NCBI RefSeq assembly: GCF_000615945.1 | Contig: NZ_BAMO01000020.1 | Span: 17,172-81,171, forward strand | Direction of reading: 5' to 3' | Source: Caldalkalibacillus mannanilyticus JCM 10596 | Lineage (GTDB): Bacteria; Bacillota; Bacilli; Caldalkalibacillales; JCM-10596 | DNA length: 64,000 nt | Shown: positions 45,624-55,613 of the stretch, in pieces | How the letters are laid out: each line of letters begins with the position of its first letter | Numbering within the stretch: position 1 is the first letter of the stretch | Notes under the pieces: model-generated | What the model saw: the letters and a program-made list of their open reading frames with translations, nothing else | Told to the model about the DNA's origin: nothing | The model's database searches: none | Made by a program: the position numbers and the translations under genes

Positions 45624-46853
45624 TTACTGGTACTTTACATCCTTTCCATTGTGACAGGAATAGAGTTTTTCTTTTCCTTGAACTCTGGTTTCCAGATGAA
45701 CAGGGCGTCCCCAGAGGGAGGAAACATGGGGTAAGGTCTTTTGGACATATTTTTGGTCTAGCTCTAGTCCATCAAATTGATGCTGAAGATATAGTTCTCC
45801 ATTCCGATTGTAATCACCGTCCTTGATGATGAGGTAAGGGAAGCCTCCATTTGTTTTGCTTTGTATCATCTTGTCCTTAATTTCTTCCCACTCTTTATTC
45901 GTAATGAGATAGGCTTCCCCTTTCTTTCCGTACAAATAGAAATCCATTTCTTGGACCAGCTCCTTGGTCAGGTAGTTGCGCAGAAAGGAGATATCATTCT
46001 CCATTTCTCTGACTTCGAAGATAAATTCTTGTCCATACTTTTTATCCAAAGCTTCAAACATATAGAGCCCTAAGAGATATGGGTTGACTCCTGTTCGAGA
46101 GGGCTGGATAACTCCTGCATGCATTTTGGCAAAGTCCAGGGTTTCTGCTTCTGTTAAATCAAGCTCTCTCATTAGTCTGAGATGCCAATAGGTAGCCCAG
46201 CCCTCATTCATGATTTTGGTTTCGATTTGAGGCCAGAAATAAAGCATTTCATCACGCATCATGTAGAGAATATGCTGTTGCCAAGGCTCTAAGTGGCGGC
46301 TATGCTGAGCGATAAAGAGCAGGAGGTCTTTGTTCTCTTCTTTGTTTCTAACGTGATGGCGCGGATCAATATGCTCTTGAATAGCTAGAACGGAGTCGAC
46401 AAAAGCTTCTACCTTAGCTTGACCATGCTCATATTCTATTTCTCGAATTTGGGTGGCATGAACGTACATGCTATCGATCATTTTCCGATTGGTGGTTCCA
46501 AAGTAGGCATTGTTTTTGAAAAAATCGCTATGCCCTAACACATGTGCCACAATTAATTTGTTCTGCAAGAGAGAATTATTTTCTAGAAGATAGGCATAGC
46601 ATGGATCAGAATTAATCACAAGCTCATAGATTTTACTTAAATTAAAATCATAGTCCATTTTCATACGATGAAAGGCTTTCCCGAAGCTCCAGTGAGAGAA
46701 GCGAGTGGGCATCCCATACGCTCCTATCGAATAGAGAATATCAGCAGGGCATATTTCATATCTCATCTGAAAGAAATCAAGACCCATATCCTGCGCTCGT
46801 TGGGTGAGTTCTGCAATGCTTTCTTCTAACTGTACATATTCATGTTCTCTCAT
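45624..46853 (-). CDS. spoVR: Stage V sporulation protein SpoVR
   Basis: About 409 residues. I chose ATG 46853 ([13 protein letters not shown]) because AGGAG lies 9 nt upstream. Family features: [20 protein letters not shown], the HW-x-FGK block ([20 protein letters not shown]), and [17 protein letters not shown]. In B. subtilis SpoVR is needed for proper spore cortex; in many bacteria it is linked to PrkA stress signalling. It is the last gene of prkA-yhbH-spoVR. The protein is somewhat shorter at the C-terminus than the about 468 residues of B. subtilis. Confidence 0.95.
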   Translation of the reverse strand: MREHEYVQLEESIAELTQRAQDMGLDFFQMRYEICPADILYSIGAYGMPTRFSHWSFGKAFHRMKMDYDFNLSKIYELVINSDPCYAYLLENNSLLQNKLIVAHVLGHSDFFKNNAYFGTTNRKMIDSMYVHATQIREIEYEHGQAKVEAFVDSVLAIQEHIDPRHHVRNKEENKDLLLFIAQHSRHLEPWQQHILYMMRDEMLYFWPQIETKIMNEGWATYWHLRLMRELDLTEAETLDFAKMHAGVIQPSRTGVNPYLLGLYMFEALDKKYGQEFIFEVREMENDISFLRNYLTKELVQEMDFYLYGKKGEAYLITNKEWEEIKDKMIQSKTNGGFPYLIIKDGDYNRNGELYLQHQFDGLELDQKYVQKTLPHVSSLWGRPVHLETRVQGKEKLYSCHNGKDVKYQ

Positions 46854-46877
46854 TGGCTTCACTCCTATAGCTTAGAC

Positions 46878-48035
46878 TTACTGTAGGGCTTCCCATTGTT
46901 CTTGAAAGAAGGCTTGGAGTGCTTGGTAGACATCGGTTTCTTGTTTCATCACATGATAGACAAAGTGGGGATGATTGATTTGGTTCATTGCCGCCATTAA
47001 AGTAGTGGAACGGGAGTAGCGATTAATTTCACCATATCCGACTCGATTGCATTTCTCTAGAAGTTCATTCACGAATTGAACGGTTTGCTGGTTATCACTG
47101 GAATAGTTATCTCCGTCTGAGAAATGAAAAGCATAGATATTATAATGGTCTGGAGGATAGCTTTCTTCTATCAACTGAAGAGCTAGCTTATAGACGGAGG
47201 AACACATGGTTCCTCCACTTTCGCCCTTGGTGAAAAAATGCTCCTCCGATACTTCTTTCGCCTGTGTATCATGAGCGAGAAAACGAATGTCTACATTCTG
47301 ATAACAAGTTCTGAGGAAGCGTACCATCCAAAAGTAGAAGCTGCGAGCAATATATTTTTCGAAGGAGCCCATCGATCCAGAGGTATCCATCATAGCTAGA
47401 ATAACCGCATTTGTTGTAGGCTTTTCAATCTCATCCCACGTTTTAAACCGCAGATCTTCATCCGCAATGTGCAAGCCTGCCATAGGCGACAAACTTCTGG
47501 CTTGGCGTTTCATGCTTTCAAGAATGGTACGGCGTTTATCGATATTACCCATAATGCCTTTTTTGCGAAGGTTGTTAAATTGTACTTCTGTATTCGTCAT
47601 TTCTTGTTTCTGCTTGTTTTTTAAGTTTGGAAGCTGAAGATCTTCAAAGATGATCTCCGCTAGCTCGTCGATGCTAATCTCTGCCTCATAATAATCTTCC
47701 CCTGGCTGATCTCCTGCCTGCTGTCCTTGCCCTGGTCCTGCTGGTTGTCCTTGTCCCTGACCCAGAATGTCCCCCACTTGTGAATCGCCAGCTCCTTGTC
47801 CCACTTGCTCCTGATTATTGTATGAATAGCGGAATTTATATTGTTGGATCGAACGAATAGGAACCTTGATCTTTTCTCTGCCATCCGACATGATAATGGC
47901 TTCTTCACTGACGATCTCTGCTAGATGATCCTTGATGGCTTCTTTTACCTTTTCCTGATGACGCTCTTGATCCCTCTGGCCCTTACGATGTAAGGACCAG
48001 TCCTCTCTTGAAAGTACAAAAAGTGGATATTGCAT
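46878..48035 (-). CDS. yhbH: YhbH / DUF444 protein, von Willebrand A-like
   Basis: About 385 residues, starting at ATG 48035 behind TAGGAG. The second half has a von Willebrand A-like MIDAS motif (LAMMDTSGSMGSFEKYIARS), typical of the DUF444/YhbH family; the segment DIRFLAHDTQAKEVSEEHFF is also conserved. A Gln/Gly/Pro-rich linker (QGQGQPAGPGQGQQAG) lies at about residues 90-115. YhbH is a sporulation protein co-expressed with PrkA and SpoVR. Spacing to prkA is 11 bp. Confidence 0.95.
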   Translation of the reverse strand: MQYPLFVLSREDWSLHRKGQRDQERHQEKVKEAIKDHLAEIVSEEAIIMSDGREKIKVPIRSIQQYKFRYSYNNQEQVGQGAGDSQVGDILGQGQGQPAGPGQGQQAGDQPGEDYYEAEISIDELAEIIFEDLQLPNLKNKQKQEMTNTEVQFNNLRKKGIMGNIDKRRTILESMKRQARSLSPMAGLHIADEDLRFKTWDEIEKPTTNAVILAMMDTSGSMGSFEKYIARSFYFWMVRFLRTCYQNVDIRFLAHDTQAKEVSEEHFFTKGESGGTMCSSVYKLALQLIEESYPPDHYNIYAFHFSDGDNYSSDNQQTVQFVNELLEKCNRVGYGEINRYSRSTTLMAAMNQINHPHFVYHVMKQETDVYQALQAFFQEQWEALQ

Positions 48036-48046
48036 ATGAATCACTC

Positions 48047-49942
48047 CTATCGATTTAGCAGGCTACCAACATACTTGAGCAACTCATTGGAACATACTGA
48101 GCAATAACCATGATTTTCGACTAAGCGTTTGATGACTTCATTGCTTCGCTTTAATTGATTCTCATCAGGTAATTTGGAGGTTGTGGTGATCTTGACCACA
48201 TCCTTTAAGTCTGTAAAAAGTTTTTTCTCAATGGCTTCTTTTAGGCGCTCATGTGTATGATACTCGAACTTTTTCCCTTTTCTCGCATAGAGGGAGATAC
48301 GAATCAGAATCTCTTCTCTGAAAGCGCGTTTAGAGTTTTCAGTTATCCCAATTTGCTCTTCAATCGAGCGCATTAATCTCTCATCTGGGTCCATTTCCTC
48401 TCCCGTAATAGGGTCCTTCATCCGGTGTCCATGACAGTAAGCCTCTACATTGTCTAGGTAGTTGTCCAGAAGGGCTTTAGCGGATTCCTCGAAAGAATAG
48501 ACGAAGGCTCTCTGCACTTCATTTTTTGCTAGGGTGTCATATTCTTGTCGAGCGGTTGTGATGAAGCCAAGCATTCTTTCTTTCTCATCCTTCGTAATAG
48601 AGGCATGCTGTCCAAGACCTTCCTTCAAGGATTTTAGAATATCGAGGGCATTGATGCAGGTTTTCTCTTCATTGATGAGAGCACTTGAGATTCGGTTGAT
48701 GACATAACGTGGATCGATCCCGAACATTCCCTCGTTGAAGGCTTCTTCTTTTAATTCTTGCACATCTTTATCCATGTAGCCCTCAACATTTTGTCCATCA
48801 TAGAGATACATTTTTTTCAATAAGTCGATGCCATTTTTCTTAGAAGGCTCTAACCTAGTGAGAATGGAGAAAATAGCTGCGGTTTGTAGGGCATTTGGCG
48901 CGATGTGGATATGCTGCATGTCACTTCTGGAAATTAGTTTTGAGTAGATTTTTTCTTCTTCGCTTACCTTTAGATTATAGGGGACTTTCATGACGATGAT
49001 TCTGGAGTGAAGAGCTTCGTTCTTTTTATTGCTGATAAAATTGCGATACTCTGTTTCGTTGGTATGTGCCACGATTAGTTCATCGGCAGAGATTAAGGCA
49101 AATCTTCCTGCTTTAAAATTACCTTCCTGAGTGAGAGAGAGGAGGTTCCACAAGAATTTTTCATCACATTTAAGCATTTCTTGAAACTCCATGAGCCCTC
49201 GATTGGCTTTATTTAGTTCTCCATCAAAGCGATAGGCACGCGGGTCGGATTCGGAGCCGAACTGAGAAATGGTGGAGAAGTCAATGCTTCCCGTTAAGTC
49301 AGCAATATCCTGAGATTTTGGATCAGAAGGAGCAAAGGTTCCGATTCCCACTCGGCTTTCTTCGGAGAGTACAATTCTTTCGACAGGCATTTTTTCAATT
49401 TCGCCTTGGTATTCTTCCTCCAGTCTGAGGCGACAGACAGGGCAGAGGTTTCCTTCAATCGTGACACCATATTCTTTTTCAAATTCTGGACGCAGAACCT
49501 CTGGTATCAGGTGCATGGGTTCTTCATGCATCGGGCATCCCTTAATTCCGTACAATGCTCCTTGATCTGTTCGAGAATATCTTTCTAATCCTTTTTTCAA
49601 GAGAGTAACGAGAGTCGATTTTCCCCCACTAACAGGTCCCATTAAGAGTAGCAACCTTTTACGAACGTCCAAGCGCTTGGCAGCGGGCAGGAAGTACTCC
49701 TCAACCAGCTTCTGAGTCGATTCCTCTAAACCATATAGTTCCTCTGAGAAAAAGGTATATTTCTTACTAGCTCCTTGTTTTTCAAATCCTGCTTGCTGAA
49801 TCATATGATAGATTCTGGCATGAGCATGTTGAGCAATGAGTGGATTCTGTTTAACGAGCTCTAGATAGTCCAAAAATGTCCCTTCCCACTTCAACCTTCC
49901 CTCTTCAGCACGATACTTTGAAAGCTTGTCCATTAGACTCAT
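48047..49942 (-). CDS. prkA: PrkA serine protein kinase / AAA+ protein
   Basis: 631 residues, the same length as B. subtilis PrkA. ATG 49942 follows GGAGGGA. Walker A is LLMGPVSGGKSTLVTLL (about residue 105), then the PrkA AAA core (MHEEPMHLIPEVLRPEFE, and a CPVCRLRLEEE zinc-like knuckle) and the C-terminal PrkA domain. It acts early in sporulation and in starvation as a kinase or, by more recent views, as an AAA+ protease-like factor. It heads the operon with yhbH and spoVR. Confidence 0.97.
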   Translation of the reverse strand: MSLMDKLSKYRAEEGRLKWEGTFLDYLELVKQNPLIAQHAHARIYHMIQQAGFEKQGASKKYTFFSEELYGLEESTQKLVEEYFLPAAKRLDVRKRLLLLMGPVSGGKSTLVTLLKKGLERYSRTDQGALYGIKGCPMHEEPMHLIPEVLRPEFEKEYGVTIEGNLCPVCRLRLEEEYQGEIEKMPVERIVLSEESRVGIGTFAPSDPKSQDIADLTGSIDFSTISQFGSESDPRAYRFDGELNKANRGLMEFQEMLKCDEKFLWNLLSLTQEGNFKAGRFALISADELIVAHTNETEYRNFISNKKNEALHSRIIVMKVPYNLKVSEEEKIYSKLISRSDMQHIHIAPNALQTAAIFSILTRLEPSKKNGIDLLKKMYLYDGQNVEGYMDKDVQELKEEAFNEGMFGIDPRYVINRISSALINEEKTCINALDILKSLKEGLGQHASITKDEKERMLGFITTARQEYDTLAKNEVQRAFVYSFEESAKALLDNYLDNVEAYCHGHRMKDPITGEEMDPDERLMRSIEEQIGITENSKRAFREEILIRISLYARKGKKFEYHTHERLKEAIEKKLFTDLKDVVKITTTSKLPDENQLKRSNEVIKRLVENHGYCSVCSNELLKYVGSLLNR

Positions 49943-50363
49943 AAGAATCCCTCCTTTGGTATTCTGAAGAACTGGATTGCCTCATACCATCCTATCAATA
50001 GGGTGAAAAAAAGAGTACTAATAAAGAAGGCTTCTCTAGTTTGGAGTGAACGACTTGATGCATAACTCTTCCGAAAGAATAACCCTTACTCAGTACTCTG
50101 GTTAAAATTTTTATAATATTCTGTTTATTTATATTTTACCATGAAAAAGACTGATTGGAAATAGAAATTATTTACTTTTCCCTTTAACTTTACTTCATCA
50201 TATAAAGGTTTTGAGGAGCATAAAATGCCAATTAGTTAGTAGTGCAAAAGTTTATAAAAAATCATGGTAAAAACAGTTAATTTTACCCATGCCCAAAAAT
50301 ATGAATTTTTGTTAGGGTAAATATGATATACGATAATGTTAAGAAAGTTAGGAGAAATTAGAG
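49943..50363. other. 420-bp divergent intergenic region, no gene
   Basis: AT-rich DNA between divergently transcribed prkA and a secreted-protein gene. It presumably holds both promoters, but I cannot assign sigma classes with confidence. An 11-bp inverted repeat (TTTTACCATGA near 50136 and TCATGGTAAAA near 50260) brackets its middle part. Confidence 0.5.
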
Positions 50364-50954
50364 ATGAATAAAAAAATCAGGGTTTTTCTTGTATTACTAT
50401 TCATTAGCCTTTGTTCAGTTGGGATGGCTTTAGCTTCTGAGAGTGAGAAGGGGAGTTTAAATGTAGAAGCAACTAATGAGAGCAATAGTACTAATGAAGC
50501 TAATGAAGTGGCTATGGATAAAGATAATAGCAATCAATTGAATAAAGAGATTTATCAAAATGTCCAAGTCGATTTAAAAAATGACTTCCAAATTCAATTA
50601 CCTAATTATACTGCTAATGCTGAGTCTTTTAGTTCCAGAGTCTTGGATGCTCCACACTCAGGACAGATAGTTGACATTGTGATGTGGACTGAAGACAAAG
50701 TGTATAAGTATGCCCAAGAAAAACTAGTTAAACCACAAGGCGAAGTCTATAAAAACATTGTAAACAACTTCTTTACGGAAGGAACTCTCAAAGAATTAGA
50801 GATTTCAAATCATCCAGCGATTTATCATGAGTATGAAAGCGGAAAAAAATCACTATACATTATTACTGAAGATTATGGATTTGCTATTTTTTCAGAAATG
50901 CTTAGTCAAGAAGAAATGTTTAAAATCGCAGAGTCTATTGACTTTGTCGAGTAA
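50364..50954 (+). CDS. Hypothetical exported protein
   Basis: A 196-residue product with a Sec signal (MNKKIRVFLVLLFISLCSVG, cleavage probably after ALA). A Ser/Asn/Glu-rich linker follows (NESNSTNEANEVAMD). The C-terminal domain of about 110 residues has no recognised motif (FSSRVLDAPHSGQIVDIVMW; KKSLYIITEDYGFAIFSEML). TAGGAGAAA precedes the ATG. It is followed 95 bp later by another small exported or anchored protein in the same direction. Confidence 0.65.
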   Translation: MNKKIRVFLVLLFISLCSVGMALASESEKGSLNVEATNESNSTNEANEVAMDKDNSNQLNKEIYQNVQVDLKNDFQIQLPNYTANAESFSSRVLDAPHSGQIVDIVMWTEDKVYKYAQEKLVKPQGEVYKNIVNNFFTEGTLKELEISNHPAIYHEYESGKKSLYIITEDYGFAIFSEMLSQEEMFKIAESIDFVE

Positions 50955-51048
50955 ACTATAACTAGCAGTAGTGCTATTTTTACTGCATGTTTGTATGAGC
51001 TTATCCAAAAATCCTTGACGACATCTTATAGTTAAGAGGGAGTGTACT

Positions 51049-51444
51049 ATGAAAAAGAAACGATTCATCATCTTTGTTTTATTGTCGTTCATTGGTTTAT
51101 TTTTAATATCCGCTTATACTAAGTTTTATTATCCTCCATTACCAGTAGACTCTATTTCCAAAAGAGCCACTCTTAACAAGATTAGCGAATCAGCAGATAG
51201 TATAGTTAAACTAACAGATGAAAAAAACTATGAATGGTATATTTCGAAAATGAATCAGGGTCAAGCATATGAACATATAAAAAAGCTAATGATGGATAGA
51301 GGCTGGATTTTTAAGGAACAACAAGGTTCAGGGTATTTTTTTGAAAAAGGCAATTCAGTAATCATTGTTGAGAGTGAAATGTGGACAGGGAAGTATGTCA
51401 TTTTTAAAATACCAAAATATTTGCTTGGGCTAAAGGGCGCTTAA
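51049..51444 (+). CDS. Hypothetical membrane-anchored protein
   Basis: A 131-residue product with one N-terminal hydrophobic segment (FIIFVLLSFIGLFLISAY) and an extracytoplasmic domain (KNYEWYISKMNQGQAYEHIK; WIFKEQQGSGYFFEKGNSV; ending KYVIFKIPKYLLG). GAGGGAG stands before the ATG. No family is recognised. A remnant of a second copy of its 3' end is found at 53805-53837, on the other side of the chemoreceptor gene. Confidence 0.65.
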   Translation: MKKKRFIIFVLLSFIGLFLISAYTKFYYPPLPVDSISKRATLNKISESADSIVKLTDEKNYEWYISKMNQGQAYEHIKKLMMDRGWIFKEQQGSGYFFEKGNSVIIVESEMWTGKYVIFKIPKYLLGLKGA

Positions 51445-51491
51445 CCATCAGGTGGATATATAAGATAGCTTAGTAAGATAGAATAACATAG

Positions 51492-51554
51492 AAAAACCCC
51501 AAAACGTTTGCATTTACCCTCTGTAGAGAGAGTTCATCAATCGTTGGGGTTTTA
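51492..51554. terminator. Intrinsic terminator, probably bidirectional
   Basis: AAAACCCCAA and TTGGGGTTTT pair across a loop of about 40 nt with an inner CTCT/AGAG stem. It lies between convergent genes. Confidence 0.65.
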
Positions 51555-51581
51555 CTTATAATCAATTTAACTGGTAATCCA

Positions 51582-53660
51582 TTACACCTTAAATCTGTTC
51601 ACACTTCGCTCTAGCTCAGAGGCCATTTGGGCTAAGGATTCTGCAGAAGCTGTAATTTCTTCCACAATGGCCATCTGCTCTTCTGATGATGAAGCAACAC
51701 TTTGTGCATTTTGAGAGGATTCTTGTGCTGTACTCGCTATTTCCTCAAATGATGCCGTTACTTGCTCAGAGGTTGCTGACATTTCTTCAGCGATAGCTGA
51801 CATTTCTTCGATTTGCCCGCTAATTTCTTTAATCGACGTTAACATAACTTGAAACACGTTTCCTACTTCCCTAATGCTTGTAATTCCTTCATCCACTTCC
51901 GCTTTTCCAGTATTGATAGATGTAACCACACTTTGCGTATTGTTCTGCATCTCTTTAATTAAATCATTGATTTTCGTAGTGGATTGAGATGTTTGATCAG
52001 CTAGCTTACGAATTTCATCTGCTACAACAGCAAAGCCTTTCCCTGCTTCTCCTGCTCTTGCCGCTTCAATAGCTGCATTAAGAGCTAGTAAGTTGGTTTG
52101 GGCAGATATGCCAGAAATAATTTGAACAATTTCTTCGATTTCTTCCGAATCTTTCTTTAACAGCTCTACAATGTGAGTTGTATTAATGGTTTCTTCTTGT
52201 ATTTTGTTTATTTGAGTTACCGCGGTAGTTACAATCTCACTTCCATCCTGAGCCTTTTCTTGTAACGCTACGGAAGACTCATTAATGCTGGATGAAGTTT
52301 CAGCTACTCTTTGGATTCCCAGAGTCATTTCTTCCATAGCTCTAGCGCTTTCTTCTGTACTCTTTGCTTGGATCTCTACTCCGTTAGCAATATCTTGAAT
52401 GGATTCTCTGATTACATTTGTCGCCATGCTTGTTTCTTGAGCACCTTCCGTTAATTCCTCTGAAGAGGCACTTAGTTGTTTCGCACTTTGCATCACATCT
52501 GTAATGATGGAGCGAACATTCCCTAGGAACTTATTTGTTGCTGCAGCAAGCTCACCAATTTCATCCTTCGTATCGATTTGAATCTCTTTGGTTAAATCTC
52601 CGCCACGTTCAGCCAATTCATTGAGTTCTCTCCTTAGCAAGTTGATCGGTCTAACAAGATTCTTTGCAAAAAGGATAGAAGCAATAATCACCAGAATAAT
52701 GGCAATAATAACAACACCAGCTATTGTTATCTGTTGAGCATAAACACTTTGGAAAGCTTCTGCCTCGTCCATTTCAGCCATAATCGCCCACTGTAAACCT
52801 TCAATTTGAAGCGGCGCGTAGGAACTTAATACGGGTACTCCACGATAATCATCTATAGTTTTCGTATCAGAGATACCAGCCAATGCCTCTCGAGTAGCTA
52901 TGGTATCTATCTTAAGCTTTCCAATCGTGCTTTCTTCGACAAAACGAGAATCCGATCTCATTAATTGATTAGGTCCCACGAGATAGGTTTCACCTGATTC
53001 TCCAAGACCAGCTACATTTTTCATAATCGAATTAATCGCTCCATCTGAAATTTGTAAAGCAACAACCCCAATTTTAACATTATGTTCATTTACGACAGGG
53101 TATCCCATAAAGGCTGCTGGTTCATTAGAGGGTTCATAATATTCATAGTCTGCGATGGTATACTTAGTAAGCCCCTGACGAAACGCTTCTGCTAAACCAG
53201 TAGATTTATATGGACCATGATTTAAATTGGTGCCCAGATCAGCTTCTTTTACAACGGTATATACAATATTCCCTTCTAGATCGATTAAGAATAGGTCATA
53301 ATAATCATATAGAGTGATGTAATTATCAAAGATGGACTGATATCTATGTTCGATCCTCTTATAATTTTCACCCTTGTGACCTTCTGCTTTAAAGGCTTCT
53401 GTAAATAAAGGCAGGCTTTCTTTGACATCCGAAATCGTGGATAATACTCGAATATCATTCTGTTTCTCATTAAAGAAATTCTCAATATTTCCTTTTTTCA
53501 CTTGAGCAATTGAAAGCAATTGGTTATTAACTGCTGACTCTAATGCTCTGGATGAGTAAGTAAAGCTAATTAAACTAATAATAATAACAGGGACCAGTGC
53601 ATTGAGTAAAAATAAAATCGTCATTCGCTTAGAGATTTTGATGTTTCTCCATTTAGGCAT
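51582..53660 (-). CDS. Methyl-accepting chemotaxis protein with dCache sensor
   Basis: A 692-residue transmembrane chemoreceptor. Membrane segment 1 is [20 protein letters not shown], then an extracytoplasmic double-Cache-like sensor (residues about 40-300), segment 2 ([20 protein letters not shown]), a HAMP domain ([20 protein letters not shown]) and a long signalling coiled coil whose tip has [30 protein letters not shown] precedes the ATG. The ligand is unknown; Cache receptors of bacilli often sense amino acids or organic acids. It is transcribed alone. Confidence 0.93.
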   Translation of the reverse strand: MPKWRNIKISKRMTILFLLNALVPVIIISLISFTYSSRALESAVNNQLLSIAQVKKGNIENFFNEKQNDIRVLSTISDVKESLPLFTEAFKAEGHKGENYKRIEHRYQSIFDNYITLYDYYDLFLIDLEGNIVYTVVKEADLGTNLNHGPYKSTGLAEAFRQGLTKYTIADYEYYEPSNEPAAFMGYPVVNEHNVKIGVVALQISDGAINSIMKNVAGLGESGETYLVGPNQLMRSDSRFVEESTIGKLKIDTIATREALAGISDTKTIDDYRGVPVLSSYAPLQIEGLQWAIMAEMDEAEAFQSVYAQQITIAGVVIIAIILVIIASILFAKNLVRPINLLRRELNELAERGGDLTKEIQIDTKDEIGELAAATNKFLGNVRSIITDVMQSAKQLSASSEELTEGAQETSMATNVIRESIQDIANGVEIQAKSTEESARAMEEMTLGIQRVAETSSSINESSVALQEKAQDGSEIVTTAVTQINKIQEETINTTHIVELLKKDSEEIEEIVQIISGISAQTNLLALNAAIEAARAGEAGKGFAVVADEIRKLADQTSQSTTKINDLIKEMQNNTQSVVTSINTGKAEVDEGITSIREVGNVFQVMLTSIKEISGQIEEMSAIAEEMSATSEQVTASFEEIASTAQESSQNAQSVASSSEEQMAIVEEITASAESLAQMASELERSVNRFKV

Positions 53661-53804
53661 ACAGTCACCTCCTTATTTCATCTTTTCCAGTAATCACATG
53701 TTGAGTTACTTTCAGTAAACCGGAAATCATTTAACTTCTTTCTTGTATTTTCGGAAAATTTCATTTTTTTGTTCAATAGAAATATTTAGAATTGATTAAT
53801 GTTG

Positions 53805-53837
53805 GGTAAATATATCATTTTTAAAATACCAAAATAA
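53805..53837 (+). pseudogene. Fragment of a paralogue of the 51049 membrane-anchored gene
   Basis: GGT AAA TAT ATC ATT TTT AAA ATA CCA AAA TAA reads GKYIIFKIPK then stop, nearly the same as the C-terminus GKYVIFKIPKYLLG of the gene at 51049-51444, with 20 identical bases in a row at the DNA level. Nothing upstream is recognisable. It suggests a former duplicate now lost. Confidence 0.5.
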
Positions 53838-53933
53838 TAAAAAATGTTTTTTTGTGATACAATTTTCTTGTCGTTTTTAGGATTATTAAAACCTTCTCTT
53901 TTCAATCACACTATCTAATATAAAGGAGCTAAA

Positions 53934-54614
53934 ATGAATATTACTTGGCAAGAAATCACCTTACAAGACACAGAATTGCTTCAATCTATTCTAAACATGT
54001 ATGATCAAGCTTTTCCGCATGAAGTGCGTGAACCCCATGAAGTTTTTTATCAGAGTCTGCAATACCAGAAGAGTTGTTTTCCCAATTCATTTAGGCTAGT
54101 AGTCGGATTTTATGACAATAAAATATGTTCCTTCGCTACCGCGCACTATTTATCTAAGGTCAACGTTGGATTTATTGTGTATATTGTGACAAATCCGCTA
54201 GCTCGGGGGATAGGAGTAGGATCGAAGACCCTAGAAAAAGTGGAGGAACTACTAACTTACGATGCACAGCAAGCAGGTTTTGTTACTCTAGATGGGATCA
54301 TCCTAGAAACAGAGAAGGAAGAGTTTGTCCATTCGGAGGAAGAAAGAGCTCAATGTGCGAAACGAAACTTATTTTTTGAGAAGAATCAGTATGTAAATAT
54401 TAGTAGTGTTAAATACGTGCAGCCTCCTTTACATCCTGAAGGAGAAGCCGTTCCCCTACATCTTTTAATCAAGACGAACCAGCCACCATTAACGGAACAA
54501 AAGGTAAGAGATATTATCAGAGAGATGTATCGAGAAAAGTATGAGAAAGTGAATCACTTATCCTCAGAACTTCTCAAAGAGTGTTATGAAAAGATATTTC
54601 TGCTATCCACTTAG
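53934..54614 (+). CDS. GNAT-family N-acetyltransferase
   Basis: A 226-residue cytoplasmic protein. The acetyl-CoA-binding motif A is visible as IVTNPLARGIGVGSKTLEKV (about residues 80-99), preceded by a beta strand KVNVGFIVYI. The N-terminus (LLQSILNMYDQAFPHEVREP) and the second half (LDGIILETEKEEF; AQCAKRNLFFEKNQY) fit GNAT proteins of unknown substrate. AAAGGAG stands 6 nt before the ATG. It is convergent with frlR and shares its terminator region. Confidence 0.82.
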   Translation: MNITWQEITLQDTELLQSILNMYDQAFPHEVREPHEVFYQSLQYQKSCFPNSFRLVVGFYDNKICSFATAHYLSKVNVGFIVYIVTNPLARGIGVGSKTLEKVEELLTYDAQQAGFVTLDGIILETEKEEFVHSEEERAQCAKRNLFFEKNQYVNISSVKYVQPPLHPEGEAVPLHLLIKTNQPPLTEQKVRDIIREMYREKYEKVNHLSSELLKECYEKIFLLST

Positions 54615-54657
54615 AAATGTATATCAAATTCGAGATGAAAAATAATGAAATGAAAAA

Positions 54658-54690
54658 GCCTAAGAAGAGTAATCTACTCTCTTTAGGCTT
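54658..54690. terminator. Terminator of the frlR gene
   Basis: AGCCTAAGAAGAGTA / TACTCTCTTTAGGCT hairpin, with five T on the minus strand. It overlaps the last codons of frlR. Confidence 0.8.
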
Positions 54691-55435
54691 CGTCATCCAT
54701 CTCAATATCAATATGAAACTTTACTCTATGAGCAAGATGATAATAGGTTGAATAATGAACAGGGGTATTTGTTTCATCTGCAATCACCTTTTTTATTTGT
54801 ACGACGGGTTCCAATCTAGAGGCTTCGAGAAGAGTAAGAATCTCCATCGAGGGTTGGATAATTTCCATCTCTTTTCTTGCTTTCTTAAAACGAACCTGAT
54901 AATCATGGTGAATAATTTGAAAGGTTGAAACATCATCCTTAATTTTTTCTGCAATCCCCGGGTAAATATCGAGTGGCAAATAGGCATAGTCAATGCTGAA
55001 TACATCATTTGAATCTTTGATTAATCGAACCAATTTTAAGACTTTAAAGGGTTCTGATCGCTCGAAAATCTTCATGATCGTCTGATCCGCCATTTCGACT
55101 TCACTGCTCAGAACTTTTTTTGTGATATTGTTGTGACCAATCTTCATTCCCTCGGTGAATCCCTTAAGATTGAGGATATGGATCTGTTGCTTGGTTTGCT
55201 TGACAAATGTCCCTTTGCCATGCAAGATTTCGATCACTCCTTCACTGGCTAGCTCCTTTAAAGCTCTTCGAATCGTGATTCTACTCGTAGAAAAAAGCTG
55301 GCAAAGCTCGCTCTCATTAGGAAGCTTTTCACTGGGGACAAATTCCTCGTTTGCGATCATTTCTTTTATTCTCATTTTCACATGTTCATATAGAAAGACT
55401 GGATTATCTGAACCTACGGATTTTTTCTTTGTCAT
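54683..55435 (-). CDS. frlR: GntR-family repressor of the fructosamine operon, FrlR-like
   Basis: A 250-residue HutC-subfamily regulator: N-terminal winged helix (YEHVKMRIKEMIANEEFVPS; FSTSRITIRRALKELASEGV, about residues 14-75) and a UTRA ligand domain (residues about 95-240). FrlR of B. subtilis senses fructosamine-6-phosphates. Here frlR follows frlD in the same direction with its own possible promoter (TATAAT near 55475) and GAGGT before the ATG. It is the natural candidate to bind the 34-bp palindrome upstream of frlB. Confidence 0.88.
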   Translation of the reverse strand: MTKKKSVGSDNPVFLYEHVKMRIKEMIANEEFVPSEKLPNESELCQLFSTSRITIRRALKELASEGVIEILHGKGTFVKQTKQQIHILNLKGFTEGMKIGHNNITKKVLSSEVEMADQTIMKIFERSEPFKVLKLVRLIKDSNDVFSIDYAYLPLDIYPGIAEKIKDDVSTFQIIHHDYQVRFKKARKEMEIIQPSMEILTLLEASRLEPVVQIKKVIADETNTPVHYSTYYHLAHRVKFHIDIEMDDEA

Positions 55436-55613
55436 AATGTACCTCGATAAAAAAGAATGAATACCTCCTTTATTATACCCTAGATAGGCGGTATAAAAAA
55501 CGCTAATTCATTATGACAAAAGAAAAAGAGGACCTCGTAACAAAGGAAAAGGGGGATACCCCATTTTACTTTGCAAGAAGTACCATCGCCAGAGAACTGT
55601 TTCGCCCTCTAAT

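Noticed and set aside
49943..50363. Specific sigma-E or sigma-F promoter for prkA
   Set aside because: Expected from B. subtilis, but I could not find convincing -35 and -10 elements by eye, so no site is claimed.
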